Assembly (NCBI GenBank): GCA_002313335.1
Contig: DCBC01000134.1
Location: forward strand, 1 to 5,050
DNA from: Porticoccaceae bacterium UBA1117
GTDB lineage: Bacteria > Pseudomonadota > Gammaproteobacteria > Pseudomonadales > Porticoccaceae
DNA: 5,050 nucleotides
Direction of reading: 5' to 3'
In this document: in pieces, positions 1 to 5,050 of the stretch
Layout of the letters: each line of letters starts with the position of its first letter
Position numbering within the stretch: the stretch's first letter is position 1
The notes under the pieces: generated by a model
Database searches by the model: none
Told to the model about the DNA's origin: nothing
The model's input: only the letters and a program-made list of their open reading frames with translations
Translations under genes and position numbers: made by a program

Positions 1-1319
1 GAATAAGCCAAGAACGTATCAAGACCAACAATCAGTGGCATGATGTTTGGTATTCCGAAGGTTCCGTCAATTGTTACTAGGCGGTCAATTTCTTGTTCCT
101 GCTTGTCTAAGTACACACCACCTACCCATGAGAACTTCGCGCTAGTAGGCGAGGCGATACGTAATTCTTGGCTATTGTGGCTATAGTCAGATATATCGCT
201 TCGACCAATGAACCGCAGAGGTAAAAAGTCTGCATCGATACCATCTTGGTAGGAATAACTACCTCGACCAGCCACGGCAGTCAATGTGTAGCCATTGGGC
301 AGTTCCATTTCAATATTTACGGAGGTATCAGAAGTTTCGGTATCGGTCCCCTCAGGCTTCTCTCCACCGCTTTCGCAGATCGCAGAACTCATACCCAGAC
401 TGCTTTCAAGAGCACAACCACCATAGGATCGAGTATCTCTATAAGCATCCCTTGGTTCAGAATTTATATAGGCTGCGTAAGCTGGGAACACAACTCCCAT
501 GGTTCCATACATCAGAGCATTAGATGCTGGAATATTTGGCAAAGGACTAAACAGCGTCACTAGAGGGTTAGCGCCCATGCGTACGAATTCGCTTTCAGAA
601 TGCTTGATCTCAACGGAGGTGCTATCTGTTGGCTCCCAAAGGGCAGTGACTCGCCACATCGACTCGTCAACTGTAGGCATTTTTGACACTTCAGTATCAG
701 CATAAGTGTTATCAAGATGACCATCACCTTGACGATCTTTGTACGCGAACCGCACTGCCAATGAGTCAGTTAATGAGCCAGAAAAATTTCCTTCAATGGT
801 TTGACCGCCAAATGACTCTTTATTAACTGCGATTTTGCCACTAGTCTCTTGGTCAATCTGAGGAGACGCAGATGTAATGTTGATTGCACCAGCAAGGGTG
901 TTTTTACCAAATAAGATACCCTGAGGGCCCCTTAGCACTTCAACTTGCTGTAAATCAAACAACCCAGTTCTAACTTGACGGCTTTTGCCGTAGTGGATGC
1001 CATCAACGTATATACCGACTGATTGCTCAAATGACTGATTGGCCCCAATACCGACACCACGCATTCCGATAATGGTATTTACTGCGTTCTCAGTGATCGT
1101 TAGATTAGGGACATAGGCTGTTAATTCTTGAAAGCTGTGTATGCCAACTTCCTCAATTTTACTACCAGAAATAGCAGTCATTGAGATTGGCACATCTTGT
1201 AGGCTTTCCGCGCGTTTTTGGGCTGTCACAATAATTTCCTCAAGCTCTGCCGCGTAGGCGTTGCCGAGGAATGCAGTTATTGCTAATGCCATTAAACTCC
1301 TAGAGAGAAGTAATTTCAT
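1..1319 (-). CDS. TonB-dependent outer-membrane receptor, N-terminal part (3' end beyond window)
   Basis: This gene encodes a TonB-dependent receptor, an outer-membrane 22-strand barrel that takes up ligands using TonB/ExbBD energy. Reading leftward from ATG at 1319 there are 439 open codons and no stop before the window edge. Residues 1-23 form a signal peptide (KLLLSR, hydrophobic core, cleavage after AYA). The TonB box follows at about 27-36 (EEIIVTAQKR). The plug domain spans about 40-150, with PNLTI near 71-75, MRGVG at 86-90, YVDG at 104-107 and the hallmark VEVLRGPQGILFGKNT at 126-141. Early barrel strands follow from about 160. Cys302 and Cys315 probably lie in an extracellular loop and could form a disulfide. 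The start is well supported by a strong Shine-Dalgarno. The ligand cannot be read from the sequence: receptors with this box serve siderophores, sugars, peptides and other compounds. The family call is very secure. The gene follows the serine hydrolase gene on the same strand after 182 bp. Confidence 0.96.
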   Translation of the reverse strand, partial: MKLLLSRSLMALAITAFLGNAYAAELEEIIVTAQKRAESLQDVPISMTAISGSKIEEVGIHSFQELTAYVPNLTITENAVNTIIGMRGVGIGANQSFEQSVGIYVDGIHYGKSRQVRTGLFDLQQVEVLRGPQGILFGKNTLAGAINITSASPQIDQETSGKIAVNKESFGGQTIEGNFSGSLTDSLAVRFAYKDRQGDGHLDNTYADTEVSKMPTVDESMWRVTALWEPTDSTSVEIKHSESEFVRMGANPLVTLFSPLPNIPASNALMYGTMGVVFPAYAAYINSEPRDAYRDTRSYGGCALESSLGMSSAICESGGEKPEGTDTETSDTSVNIEMELPNGYTLTAVAGRGSYSYQDGIDADFLPLRFIGRSDISDYSHNSQELRIASPTSAKFSWVGGVYLDKQEQEIDRLVTIDGTFGIPNIMPLIVGLDTFLAY

Positions 1320-1327
1320 TGTATAGA

Positions 1328-1334
1328 CCCCTTT
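1328..1334 (-). promoter_or_regulatory. Shine-Dalgarno site of the TonB-dependent receptor gene
   Basis: Read on the minus strand, AAAGGGG lies 8 nt before the ATG at 1319. It is the strongest ribosome-binding site in the window and fixes the receptor start at the codon that opens the signal peptide. Confidence 0.8.
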
Positions 1335-1440
1335 GAGATAGATGAAAGGCCTATTTTTAATAGAAATTAGAGTATTAAAAAACAGACCGTCACATTAAAC
1401 GTAGACTAGGAATCAATGTACAAATGCATAAAATTCATTC

Positions 1441-1461
1441 GCTAAAATATAGTATTTTGGC
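1441..1461. repeat. 21-bp imperfect inverted repeat, possible operator
   Basis: Arms GCTAAAATA (1441-1449) and TATTTTGGC (1453-1461) flank the 3-base centre TAG. Eight of nine arm positions are complementary; the exception is T1443 against G1459, a wobble if transcribed in the plus direction. The dyad centre is about 130 bp upstream of the receptor ATG. A 21-bp dyad with a short centre is typical of dimeric regulator sites. In AT-rich DNA it could also arise by chance, and it lacks the T-run needed for a terminator on the minus strand. Confidence 0.4.
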
Positions 1462-1501
1462 TAAAAGTCGGCTGTAAAAGACTGTTTGTAGAGCTATATA
1501 A

Positions 1502-2629
1502 TTAAATATCGGTCATCAAGATAGTGAGTAATGGAGTGATTATTGAAGGGTCATAACGATTCGAAAAAAAATTAAGCGCGGAGGGAATACCACCGAGCCT
1601 GACGATCACGGTCTGGGTCTGTGGATTGATCATAACTAGTTGCAGGCCCATGCCCTCAATCCAGAACACTTCGGGTGAGTTGGGTAAACCACCATAAATA
1701 TGGTAACCATAAGTATTGCTGACCGATTTACCCGTTGCCTGAACAAAAAACCATTCTGGAATAACAGAGTCTTCAACCATTTTTTCTAGCCAACTTGCGG
1801 AGACTATCTTGTTTTTTGAGTTTAGAAATAAACTGCCTATTTCGAGCCATGATCTTGCCGTAGCGAACATACAGCAATAACCCGCCGTATTGATAACACT
1901 GGCCTCTTCAAGCTTTAATGGCCGCCAAATTTTATCGGTAATTAATTGGTTAAGTGGCTTTTTATAGATATTTTTCAGTACCAGACTTAATAGGTGATAA
2001 TTAATGTTGTCGTAGCGAAACAATCGATCACCGTCAAAGGAGATATCTGATAAAGGTGTTATTAATGGGTTGCCTTTCAAGGTCGCTCTTATATCTTTAG
2101 AGGCGCTTTTTATACCAGAGGTATGTCTAAGTAAATCTCGAAGAGTGACTGGATCCACAGGCCGTTGTGTTATTTCAGGAAGATACCGAGAAATAGAATC
2201 TTTCTCAGAGTTAATGAAACCTTCATCAATGGCGACGCCAATAAGAATAGCAATAATAGTTTTAGTCATAGACATCGCGTTTATATTGCGACCATCATCG
2301 GCAGCTGGACTATAACGTTCATAAACAATACGACCCTTTTTTTGAACGATTAGCGCCTGAGTTTGGCTACGGTCAAACCAGGTATCTAATACGTCATTAG
2401 GGAGTGTGTTTGTTTTAAATGACTCTTCCTCTTCGTGGGTTTCTCCGGAAATAGTTGTCGGTGTGGACAAGAGGAAGGAGTCCGGTGATTTCATTAAGTC
2501 ATTCAGATGAGCGTTAGCCTCGAGTAAAGTACCGTCTAAAAGTAAAGTCTTTAGCGGAGTTGCCATTAGTAATATTGAGGTGAGTGCAATTCCAATTACT
2601 ATTTTTAACCAGATGATTTTGGATAACAT
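1502..2629 (-). CDS. Membrane-anchored SxxK serine hydrolase (beta-lactamase/6-aminohexanoate-dimer hydrolase fold)
   Basis: The 375-residue product belongs to the beta-lactamase-related serine hydrolase family (PF00144 type), which includes class C beta-lactamases, DD-peptidases, EstB-type esterases and the nylon-oligomer hydrolase NylB. Residues 7-24 form a hydrophobic N-terminal anchor with no lipobox cysteine, so the enzyme probably sits in the periplasm tethered to the inner membrane. An acidic linker (GETHEEEES, 62-70) precedes the catalytic domain. The nucleophile motif is Ser120-Met-Thr-Lys123, with an AMSMTKT context. LRDLLRHTSG (163-172) is typical of the family, Tyr206-Asp-Asn208 is the second motif, YCCMFATARSW (251-261) resembles the NylB-like subgroup, and EGMGLQ (325-330) occupies the third-motif region. 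An in-frame TAA lies just upstream of ATG 2629, making that the first possible start, although its ribosome-binding site is weak. An amide, ester or small-peptide substrate is likely; true antibiotic resistance is not indicated. Fold and catalytic dyad are secure, the substrate is unknown. Confidence 0.92.
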   Translation of the reverse strand: MLSKIIWLKIVIGIALTSILLMATPLKTLLLDGTLLEANAHLNDLMKSPDSFLLSTPTTISGETHEEEESFKTNTLPNDVLDTWFDRSQTQALIVQKKGRIVYERYSPAADDGRNINAMSMTKTIIAILIGVAIDEGFINSEKDSISRYLPEITQRPVDPVTLRDLLRHTSGIKSASKDIRATLKGNPLITPLSDISFDGDRLFRYDNINYHLLSLVLKNIYKKPLNQLITDKIWRPLKLEEASVINTAGYCCMFATARSWLEIGSLFLNSKNKIVSASWLEKMVEDSVIPEWFFVQATGKSVSNTYGYHIYGGLPNSPEVFWIEGMGLQLVMINPQTQTVIVRLGGIPSALNFFSNRYDPSIITPLLTILMTDI

Positions 2630-2688
2630 GTGACTCGATACTCTGATGTTTTAGATGTTGATGCCATTTTCGCTAAGGAGGCTATGAT

Positions 2689-2698
2689 CGCTAAAATA
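2689..2698. repeat. Decamer CGCTAAAATA, second copy at 1440-1449
   Basis: The ten bases CGCTAAAATA occur here and at 1440-1449, in the same orientation and each in a gap upstream of a leftward gene. Read leftward as TATTTTAGCG, the copies lie about 60 nt before the hydrolase ATG and about 120 nt before the receptor ATG. The 1440-1449 copy includes the left arm of the 21-bp dyad. It could be a shared binding half-site, or coincidence in AT-rich sequence. Confidence 0.3.
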
Positions 2699-2710
2699 GA
2701 AAGCTATTAT

Positions 2711-2739
2711 TTCACTGATAGATACGTTGTCTCTATTGT
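2711..2739 (+). promoter_or_regulatory. Weak candidate sigma70-type promoter for the permease operon
   Basis: TTCACT (2711-2716) and TATTGT (2734-2739) are separated by 17 bp, each matching four of six consensus bases. Transcription would begin around 2746, about 40 nt before the permease ATG, with the GTTAC palindrome just downstream of the start. The match is modest and other AT-rich hexamers nearby compete, so this is only a candidate. Confidence 0.25.
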
Positions 2740-2755
2740 AATATTCTCAACCGCT

Positions 2756-2766
2756 GTTACGGTAAC
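2756..2766. repeat. GTTAC-G-GTAAC palindrome before the permease gene
   Basis: Perfect 5-bp arms flank a single central G, ending 22 bp upstream of the permease ATG. The position, just downstream of the candidate promoter, would suit a repressor operator. Its shortness means chance occurrence cannot be excluded. Confidence 0.3.
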
Positions 2767-2774
2767 TTAAAAAT

Positions 2775-2780
2775 AAGAGA
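2775..2780 (+). promoter_or_regulatory. Ribosome-binding site of the permease gene
   Basis: AAGAGA lies 8 nt before the ATG at 2789. It is a partial match to the Shine-Dalgarno consensus at normal spacing and supports this start codon. Confidence 0.5.
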
Positions 2781-2788
2781 AAACCATA

Positions 2789-4105
2789 ATGGAATCTGTA
2801 TCTCAGCATGATTCAGGCAAGGAAATAGGCTTTTGGCGAGGATGGTCCATAGCCGTAGGTTGTGCGATTGGATCTGGCGTTTTTATGATGCCCACGCTGT
2901 TGGCACCCTATGGAATGCTGGGCTTGGCAGGTTGGTTAACCGCTGGCGCAGGAACTTTGCTGGTGGCTTTGTCATTATCTAGGTTAGTAAGGCGTGTGCC
3001 TAAATTAGGCGGCCCCTATGCTTATGTTCAGGCTGGTTTAGGTGATTTTGCAGGTTTTTTGATTGCGTGGACATATTGGATCGCTTGCATCGCAGCGATA
3101 TCAGGCATCTCCATCGCATTTGTCGGTTATTTAGGCGTGTTTTTGCCCGCGGTCACTGAATCAGCTGTGCTTAGTCTTCTGGTGGCACTGGCCTTAGTCT
3201 GGACAGTGGTGGGACTCAATATCCGTAGTGTTGAGAGCAGCGGAACGTTTCAGGTAGTGACCACTATTCTAAAGATACTGCCGCTGTTGTTTATTATTGT
3301 GCTGGGTTTTACCAATATGCAGCCGGACATTTTGCCACCAGTGAACCCCACCGAGTTACATCCTTTTGCTTTGTTAGCCACGGTAACGACACTGGTAATG
3401 TGGTCTTTTATTGGGATAGAAACCGCCACAGTGCCGACCGATAATATGGTCGAGCCTGAGAAATTGATTCCGCGCATTCTCATTGCTTCAGTGTTAACGA
3501 TTCTGATAATTTATTTCTTGGTGAGTTTAGCGGTGGCGCTGGTGGTGCCAGCGTCTGAGCTGGTTGGATCAACCGCGCCTTTTGCACTGGCTGCAACAAA
3601 AGTAATGGGCCCAGTTGGCGGCGCTATTATTACTGTCGGCGCATTGATATCGACACTGGGCTCTTTAAATGCAAACACACTAACAGCGGGCCAAGTGCCA
3701 CTGGCCGCCGCTAAGGACCATTTGTTGCCGGTTAAGTTTCTAACGCTGAGTCAGTCTGGTACGCCGATTTTTTCCTTCCTAGTGTCCGGTGGTTTCGTCT
3801 CATTGTTACTAGTGCTCAACTACACCAAAGGTTTGATCGCAGCCTTTACCTTTATGGCCATGCTGTCTACCTTATCAACGCTAATGGCTTATGCATTTTG
3901 CGCGGTTGCCGAATTTTACTTCCTAAAGAATGACCGAGCAGGGCCAGAGCGAACTAGAGCAATACTTCTGTCAGGTGCGGCTTTTTTGTATTCCTTTTTT
4001 GCCATATGGGGTGCGGGTTCAGAAATCGTATTTTACTCCTTCATGCTAATCATCGTTGGCATGCCTTTTTATGCACTTGTCCGAGAAGACGTCAGAGATC
4101 AATAG
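2789..4105 (+). CDS. AdiC-like APC-superfamily amino-acid permease
   Basis: The 438-residue inner-membrane transporter belongs to the APC superfamily, closest by eye to the basic-amino-acid/agmatine exchanger branch (AdiC, PotE, CadB); AdiC is 445 residues. About twelve membrane segments are visible, roughly at 18-38, 43-66, 84-112, 126-144, 155-175, 192-213, 230-254, 275-300, 325-345, 349-375, 388-406 and 409-430. TM1 carries the unwound substrate-binding stretch IGSGVF (27-32). LGGPYAYV (73-80) and TYWIAC (95-100) match AdiC GGSYAYA and LYWLAC. MWSFIGIE (204-211) matches AdiC LWSFIGVE, keeping the gating Trp (Trp205, AdiC Trp202) and Glu211 (AdiC Glu208). GSLNANTLTAGQ (291-302) aligns with AdiC GSLGGWTLLAGQ but has Asn296 where AdiC has Trp293; AdiC Asn101 aligns with Ile104. 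These AdiC positions are from memory. One base separates this gene from the DDAH-like gene, implying a shared mRNA and a guanidino or basic amino-acid substrate. Family is secure, substrate and uptake-versus-exchange mode inferred. Confidence 0.93.
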   Translation: MESVSQHDSGKEIGFWRGWSIAVGCAIGSGVFMMPTLLAPYGMLGLAGWLTAGAGTLLVALSLSRLVRRVPKLGGPYAYVQAGLGDFAGFLIAWTYWIACIAAISGISIAFVGYLGVFLPAVTESAVLSLLVALALVWTVVGLNIRSVESSGTFQVVTTILKILPLLFIIVLGFTNMQPDILPPVNPTELHPFALLATVTTLVMWSFIGIETATVPTDNMVEPEKLIPRILIASVLTILIIYFLVSLAVALVVPASELVGSTAPFALAATKVMGPVGGAIITVGALISTLGSLNANTLTAGQVPLAAAKDHLLPVKFLTLSQSGTPIFSFLVSGGFVSLLLVLNYTKGLIAAFTFMAMLSTLSTLMAYAFCAVAEFYFLKNDRAGPERTRAILLSGAAFLYSFFAIWGAGSEIVFYSFMLIIVGMPFYALVREDVRDQ

Positions 4106-4106
4106 T

Positions 4107-4973
4107 ATGAGTCAATTCAATGAATATTCTGCCTTGGGGCAGGTTGCTGTGCGTGCTCCAAAAAATGCCTTTGTAAGTCAACAAAAACTAGCCAAGGAAT
4201 GGGAACCACTGCGTTTTCATGACATGCCAGACATGGAAGAAGCGCGGCGAGAATTTGATCAATTCCGAAAAATTCTTGTAGATTGTGGTGCTGAGGTTAT
4301 TGATCTTCCTGTAGCCGATGAGTTAACCATAGATAGTATTTACCCACGTGACAGTATTCTTATATGCCCCAAAGGATTAATCATTTGCACTATGGGTCGA
4401 GCAACAAGAACCCCGGAGGCAAGAATCAACGCTGGTTGCTATGAATCCTACGGCCATCACATTATTGGTGAGATTGTCTCTCCTGGTACGTTAGAAGGTG
4501 GTGATTTTATCTGGATTGATGAAAACCATGCAGCGGTCGGTCTTGGGCCGAGGACTAACCGAGAGGGCATTCGCCAACTACAGGCAATATTAGGTGATGA
4601 GGTAGATTTACATGTGGTAGATCTACCAGAGCCGGATCATCCAGATGATGTACTGCATCTCATGTCTATTATTTCGCCCTTAGATAAAGATTTAGCGCTC
4701 ATATACAAAGCTTTTATGCCTGATCGGTTCATTCAGTGGCTTGAAAATTTAGGGCTAGAGTTTGTGGAAGTTCCTGAGGAAGAGTACCTCCCTATGGGGT
4801 GCAATGTGCTTGCCTTTGGGCCGCGACAGGTAGTCATGTTAGAAAATTTGCCGGGCGTTAAGGCAGGGCTAGAATCTGCAGGATGTTTGGTGACAACCTA
4901 TAAAGGACTAGAGATAAGCCGTAAAGGTGAGGGTGGCCCGACTTGCTTAACACGTCCCTTGATCCGAGGATGA
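4107..4973 (+). CDS. DDAH-like guanidino-group hydrolase (dimethylarginine dimethylaminohydrolase / arginine deiminase superfamily)
   Basis: The 288-residue cytoplasmic enzyme belongs to the guanidino-group-modifying superfamily. DDAH hydrolyses N-omega-methylated arginines to citrulline plus methylamine or dimethylamine. Landmarks in order: IYPRDS with Asp82 (human DDAH1 FVEDV); Arg101 in RATRTPE; LEGGD with Glu130; VGLGPRTN with Arg149, aligning with the substrate-carboxylate Arg of DDAH1 (GLSKRTN); VLHLMS with catalytic His184 (P. aeruginosa DDAH VLHLKT); EVPEEE then GCNVL (222-235), matching EIPEEE and ANCIW; and GEGGPTCLTRPL with nucleophile Cys280. The Asp two residues after His in arginine deiminases (HLD) is Met186 here, favouring an N-substituted arginine, yet the GGPxC loop resembles arginine deiminase. 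An in-frame ATG exists at 4056 but lies 50 nt inside the permease gene; ATG 4107, one base after the permease stop with weak AGAGAT upstream, gives the normal family N-terminus. An ADI-like hydrolase or amidinotransferase-type relative remains possible. Confidence 0.88.
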   Translation: MSQFNEYSALGQVAVRAPKNAFVSQQKLAKEWEPLRFHDMPDMEEARREFDQFRKILVDCGAEVIDLPVADELTIDSIYPRDSILICPKGLIICTMGRATRTPEARINAGCYESYGHHIIGEIVSPGTLEGGDFIWIDENHAAVGLGPRTNREGIRQLQAILGDEVDLHVVDLPEPDHPDDVLHLMSIISPLDKDLALIYKAFMPDRFIQWLENLGLEFVEVPEEEYLPMGCNVLAFGPRQVVMLENLPGVKAGLESAGCLVTTYKGLEISRKGEGGPTCLTRPLIRG

Positions 4974-5050
4974 CGTGCAAGATATATTACTTATTCGATG
5001 CTCTCGACGATTGTGATAGAGGCATGTATATTTATACTTCAACCAATGAG
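4970..5050 (+). CDS. Start of an unrecognised third gene of the operon (continues beyond window)
   Basis: An ATG at 4970 overlaps the stop of the DDAH-like gene as ATGA, the classic arrangement for translational coupling. The frame stays open for 27 codons to the window edge. The visible peptide starts MTCKIYYLFDALDDCD and goes on RGMYIYTSTNE, a mixed hydrophilic and aromatic composition with no signal peptide or membrane segment. I do not recognise the family. GAGG at 4966-4969 abuts the ATG too closely to act as a normal ribosome-binding site, so translation would rely on coupling. Its position suggests a role linked to permease and DDAH-like function. Since only 27 codons are visible, a chance open frame is not excluded. 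Confidence 0.5.
   Translation, partial: MTCKIYYLFDALDDCDRGMYIYTSTNE

Larger units (their letters stand above)
1320..1501 (-). promoter_or_regulatory. Intergenic leader upstream of the receptor gene
   Basis: This 182-bp AT-rich gap lies between the stop of the serine hydrolase gene and the receptor start. It contains the receptor ribosome-binding site and a 21-bp imperfect dyad (1441-1461). Its length leaves room for a separate receptor promoter, but I found no convincing -35/-10 pair on the minus strand: the best combinations match only about three bases per hexamer. There is no GC-rich hairpin followed by a T-run that would end hydrolase transcription, so read-through from the hydrolase gene is possible. 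No small open frame with a credible ribosome-binding site is apparent. Confidence 0.5.
2630..2788. promoter_or_regulatory. Divergent intergenic region between the hydrolase/receptor genes and the permease operon
   Basis: These 159 bp separate the leftward hydrolase gene from the rightward permease operon, so promoters for both directions should lie here. Visible elements are a weak rightward -35/-10 candidate (2711-2739), a short GTTAC/GTAAC palindrome (2756-2766), a small hairpin with arms AATAG (2695-2699) and CTATT (2704-2708), and a decamer also present in the gap before the receptor gene. I could not place a convincing leftward promoter. A divergent arrangement fits shared control, but no regulator gene is in the window. 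Confidence 0.55.

Noticed and set aside
246..705. Overlapping plus-strand open frames of 68-105 codons
   Set aside because: They lie antisense to the receptor gene, whose plug and barrel sequence is unmistakable, and their peptides have no domain character.
1441..1461. Dyad as a rho-independent terminator of the hydrolase gene
   Set aside because: The stem is AT-rich and no T-run follows it in the direction of hydrolase transcription.
2070..2353. Plus-strand open frames of 62-81 codons
   Set aside because: Antisense to the catalytic domain of the serine hydrolase, including its SMTK motif; no ribosome-binding site or protein-like features.
1502..2629. Serine hydrolase as an AmpC-type resistance beta-lactamase
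   Set aside because: It has a membrane anchor rather than a cleavable signal, lacks a KTG third motif, and its YCC-ATAR segment points to the NylB-like hydrolase subgroup.
2718..2736. ATAGA / TCTAT inverted repeat with a 9-base spacer
   Set aside because: Five-base AT-rich arms with no extension are expected by chance in this gap.
3250..3483. Minus-strand open frame of 77 codons
   Set aside because: Antisense to the middle of the permease gene and not supported by composition or start signals.
4056..4106. Upstream in-frame ATG extending the DDAH-like protein by 17 residues
   Set aside because: It would overlap the permease gene by 50 nt and adds a peptide unlike the family N-terminus; ATG 4107 sits one base after the permease stop.
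4107..4973. Calling the enzyme arginine deiminase (arcA)
   Set aside because: It is much shorter than the roughly 410-residue arginine deiminases and lacks the HLD aspartate; motif order and spacing fit DDAH better.
4998..5050. Alternative plus-strand ATG with 17 open codons to the edge
   Set aside because: Very short and without a ribosome-binding site; the frame from 4970 overlaps the upstream stop as ATGA and is the better candidate.

Overview
The window looks like a chromosomal segment of a Gram-negative proteobacterium, most likely a marine-type gammaproteobacterium. This is an inference. It rests on a TonB-dependent outer-membrane receptor with a TonB box of the EEIIVTAQKR type, a membrane-anchored SxxK serine hydrolase of the 6-aminohexanoate-dimer-hydrolase/class C beta-lactamase fold, moderate-to-low GC by eye, and ordinary bacterial gene packing. 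I see no insertion sequence, tRNA, rRNA, CRISPR array or phage gene.

Layout. Two genes read leftward. The first (2629 to 1502) encodes the serine hydrolase. The second begins 182 bp further on, at 1319, encodes a TonB-dependent receptor and runs off the left edge; 439 codons are visible and all are open. A 159-bp gap (2630-2788) separates this pair from a divergent rightward operon. The operon holds an AdiC-like APC-family amino-acid permease (2789-4105) and, after a single spacer base, a dimethylarginine dimethylaminohydrolase-like (DDAH-like) enzyme of the guanidino-group-modifying superfamily (4107-4973). A third reading frame begins with an ATGA overlap at 4970 and leaves the right edge.

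How the genes may work together. The permease plus DDAH-like pair is best read as a module that imports a basic, possibly N-methylated, arginine derivative across the inner membrane and hydrolyses its guanidino group to citrulline plus an amine. The catalytic residues are intact, but the enzyme mixes a DDAH-like histidine loop with an arginine-deiminase-like GGPxC cysteine loop, and the permease has lost two residues that AdiC uses to hold arginine. The substrate is therefore open. The divergent receptor and serine hydrolase could supply larger amide or peptide compounds through the outer membrane and cleave them in the periplasm; that link rests only on neighbourhood.

Regulatory sequence. 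No regulator gene is visible. The two intergenic gaps hold a 21-bp imperfect dyad, a GTTAC-G-GTAAC palindrome and a decamer present once in each gap. All are operator candidates rather than established sites.
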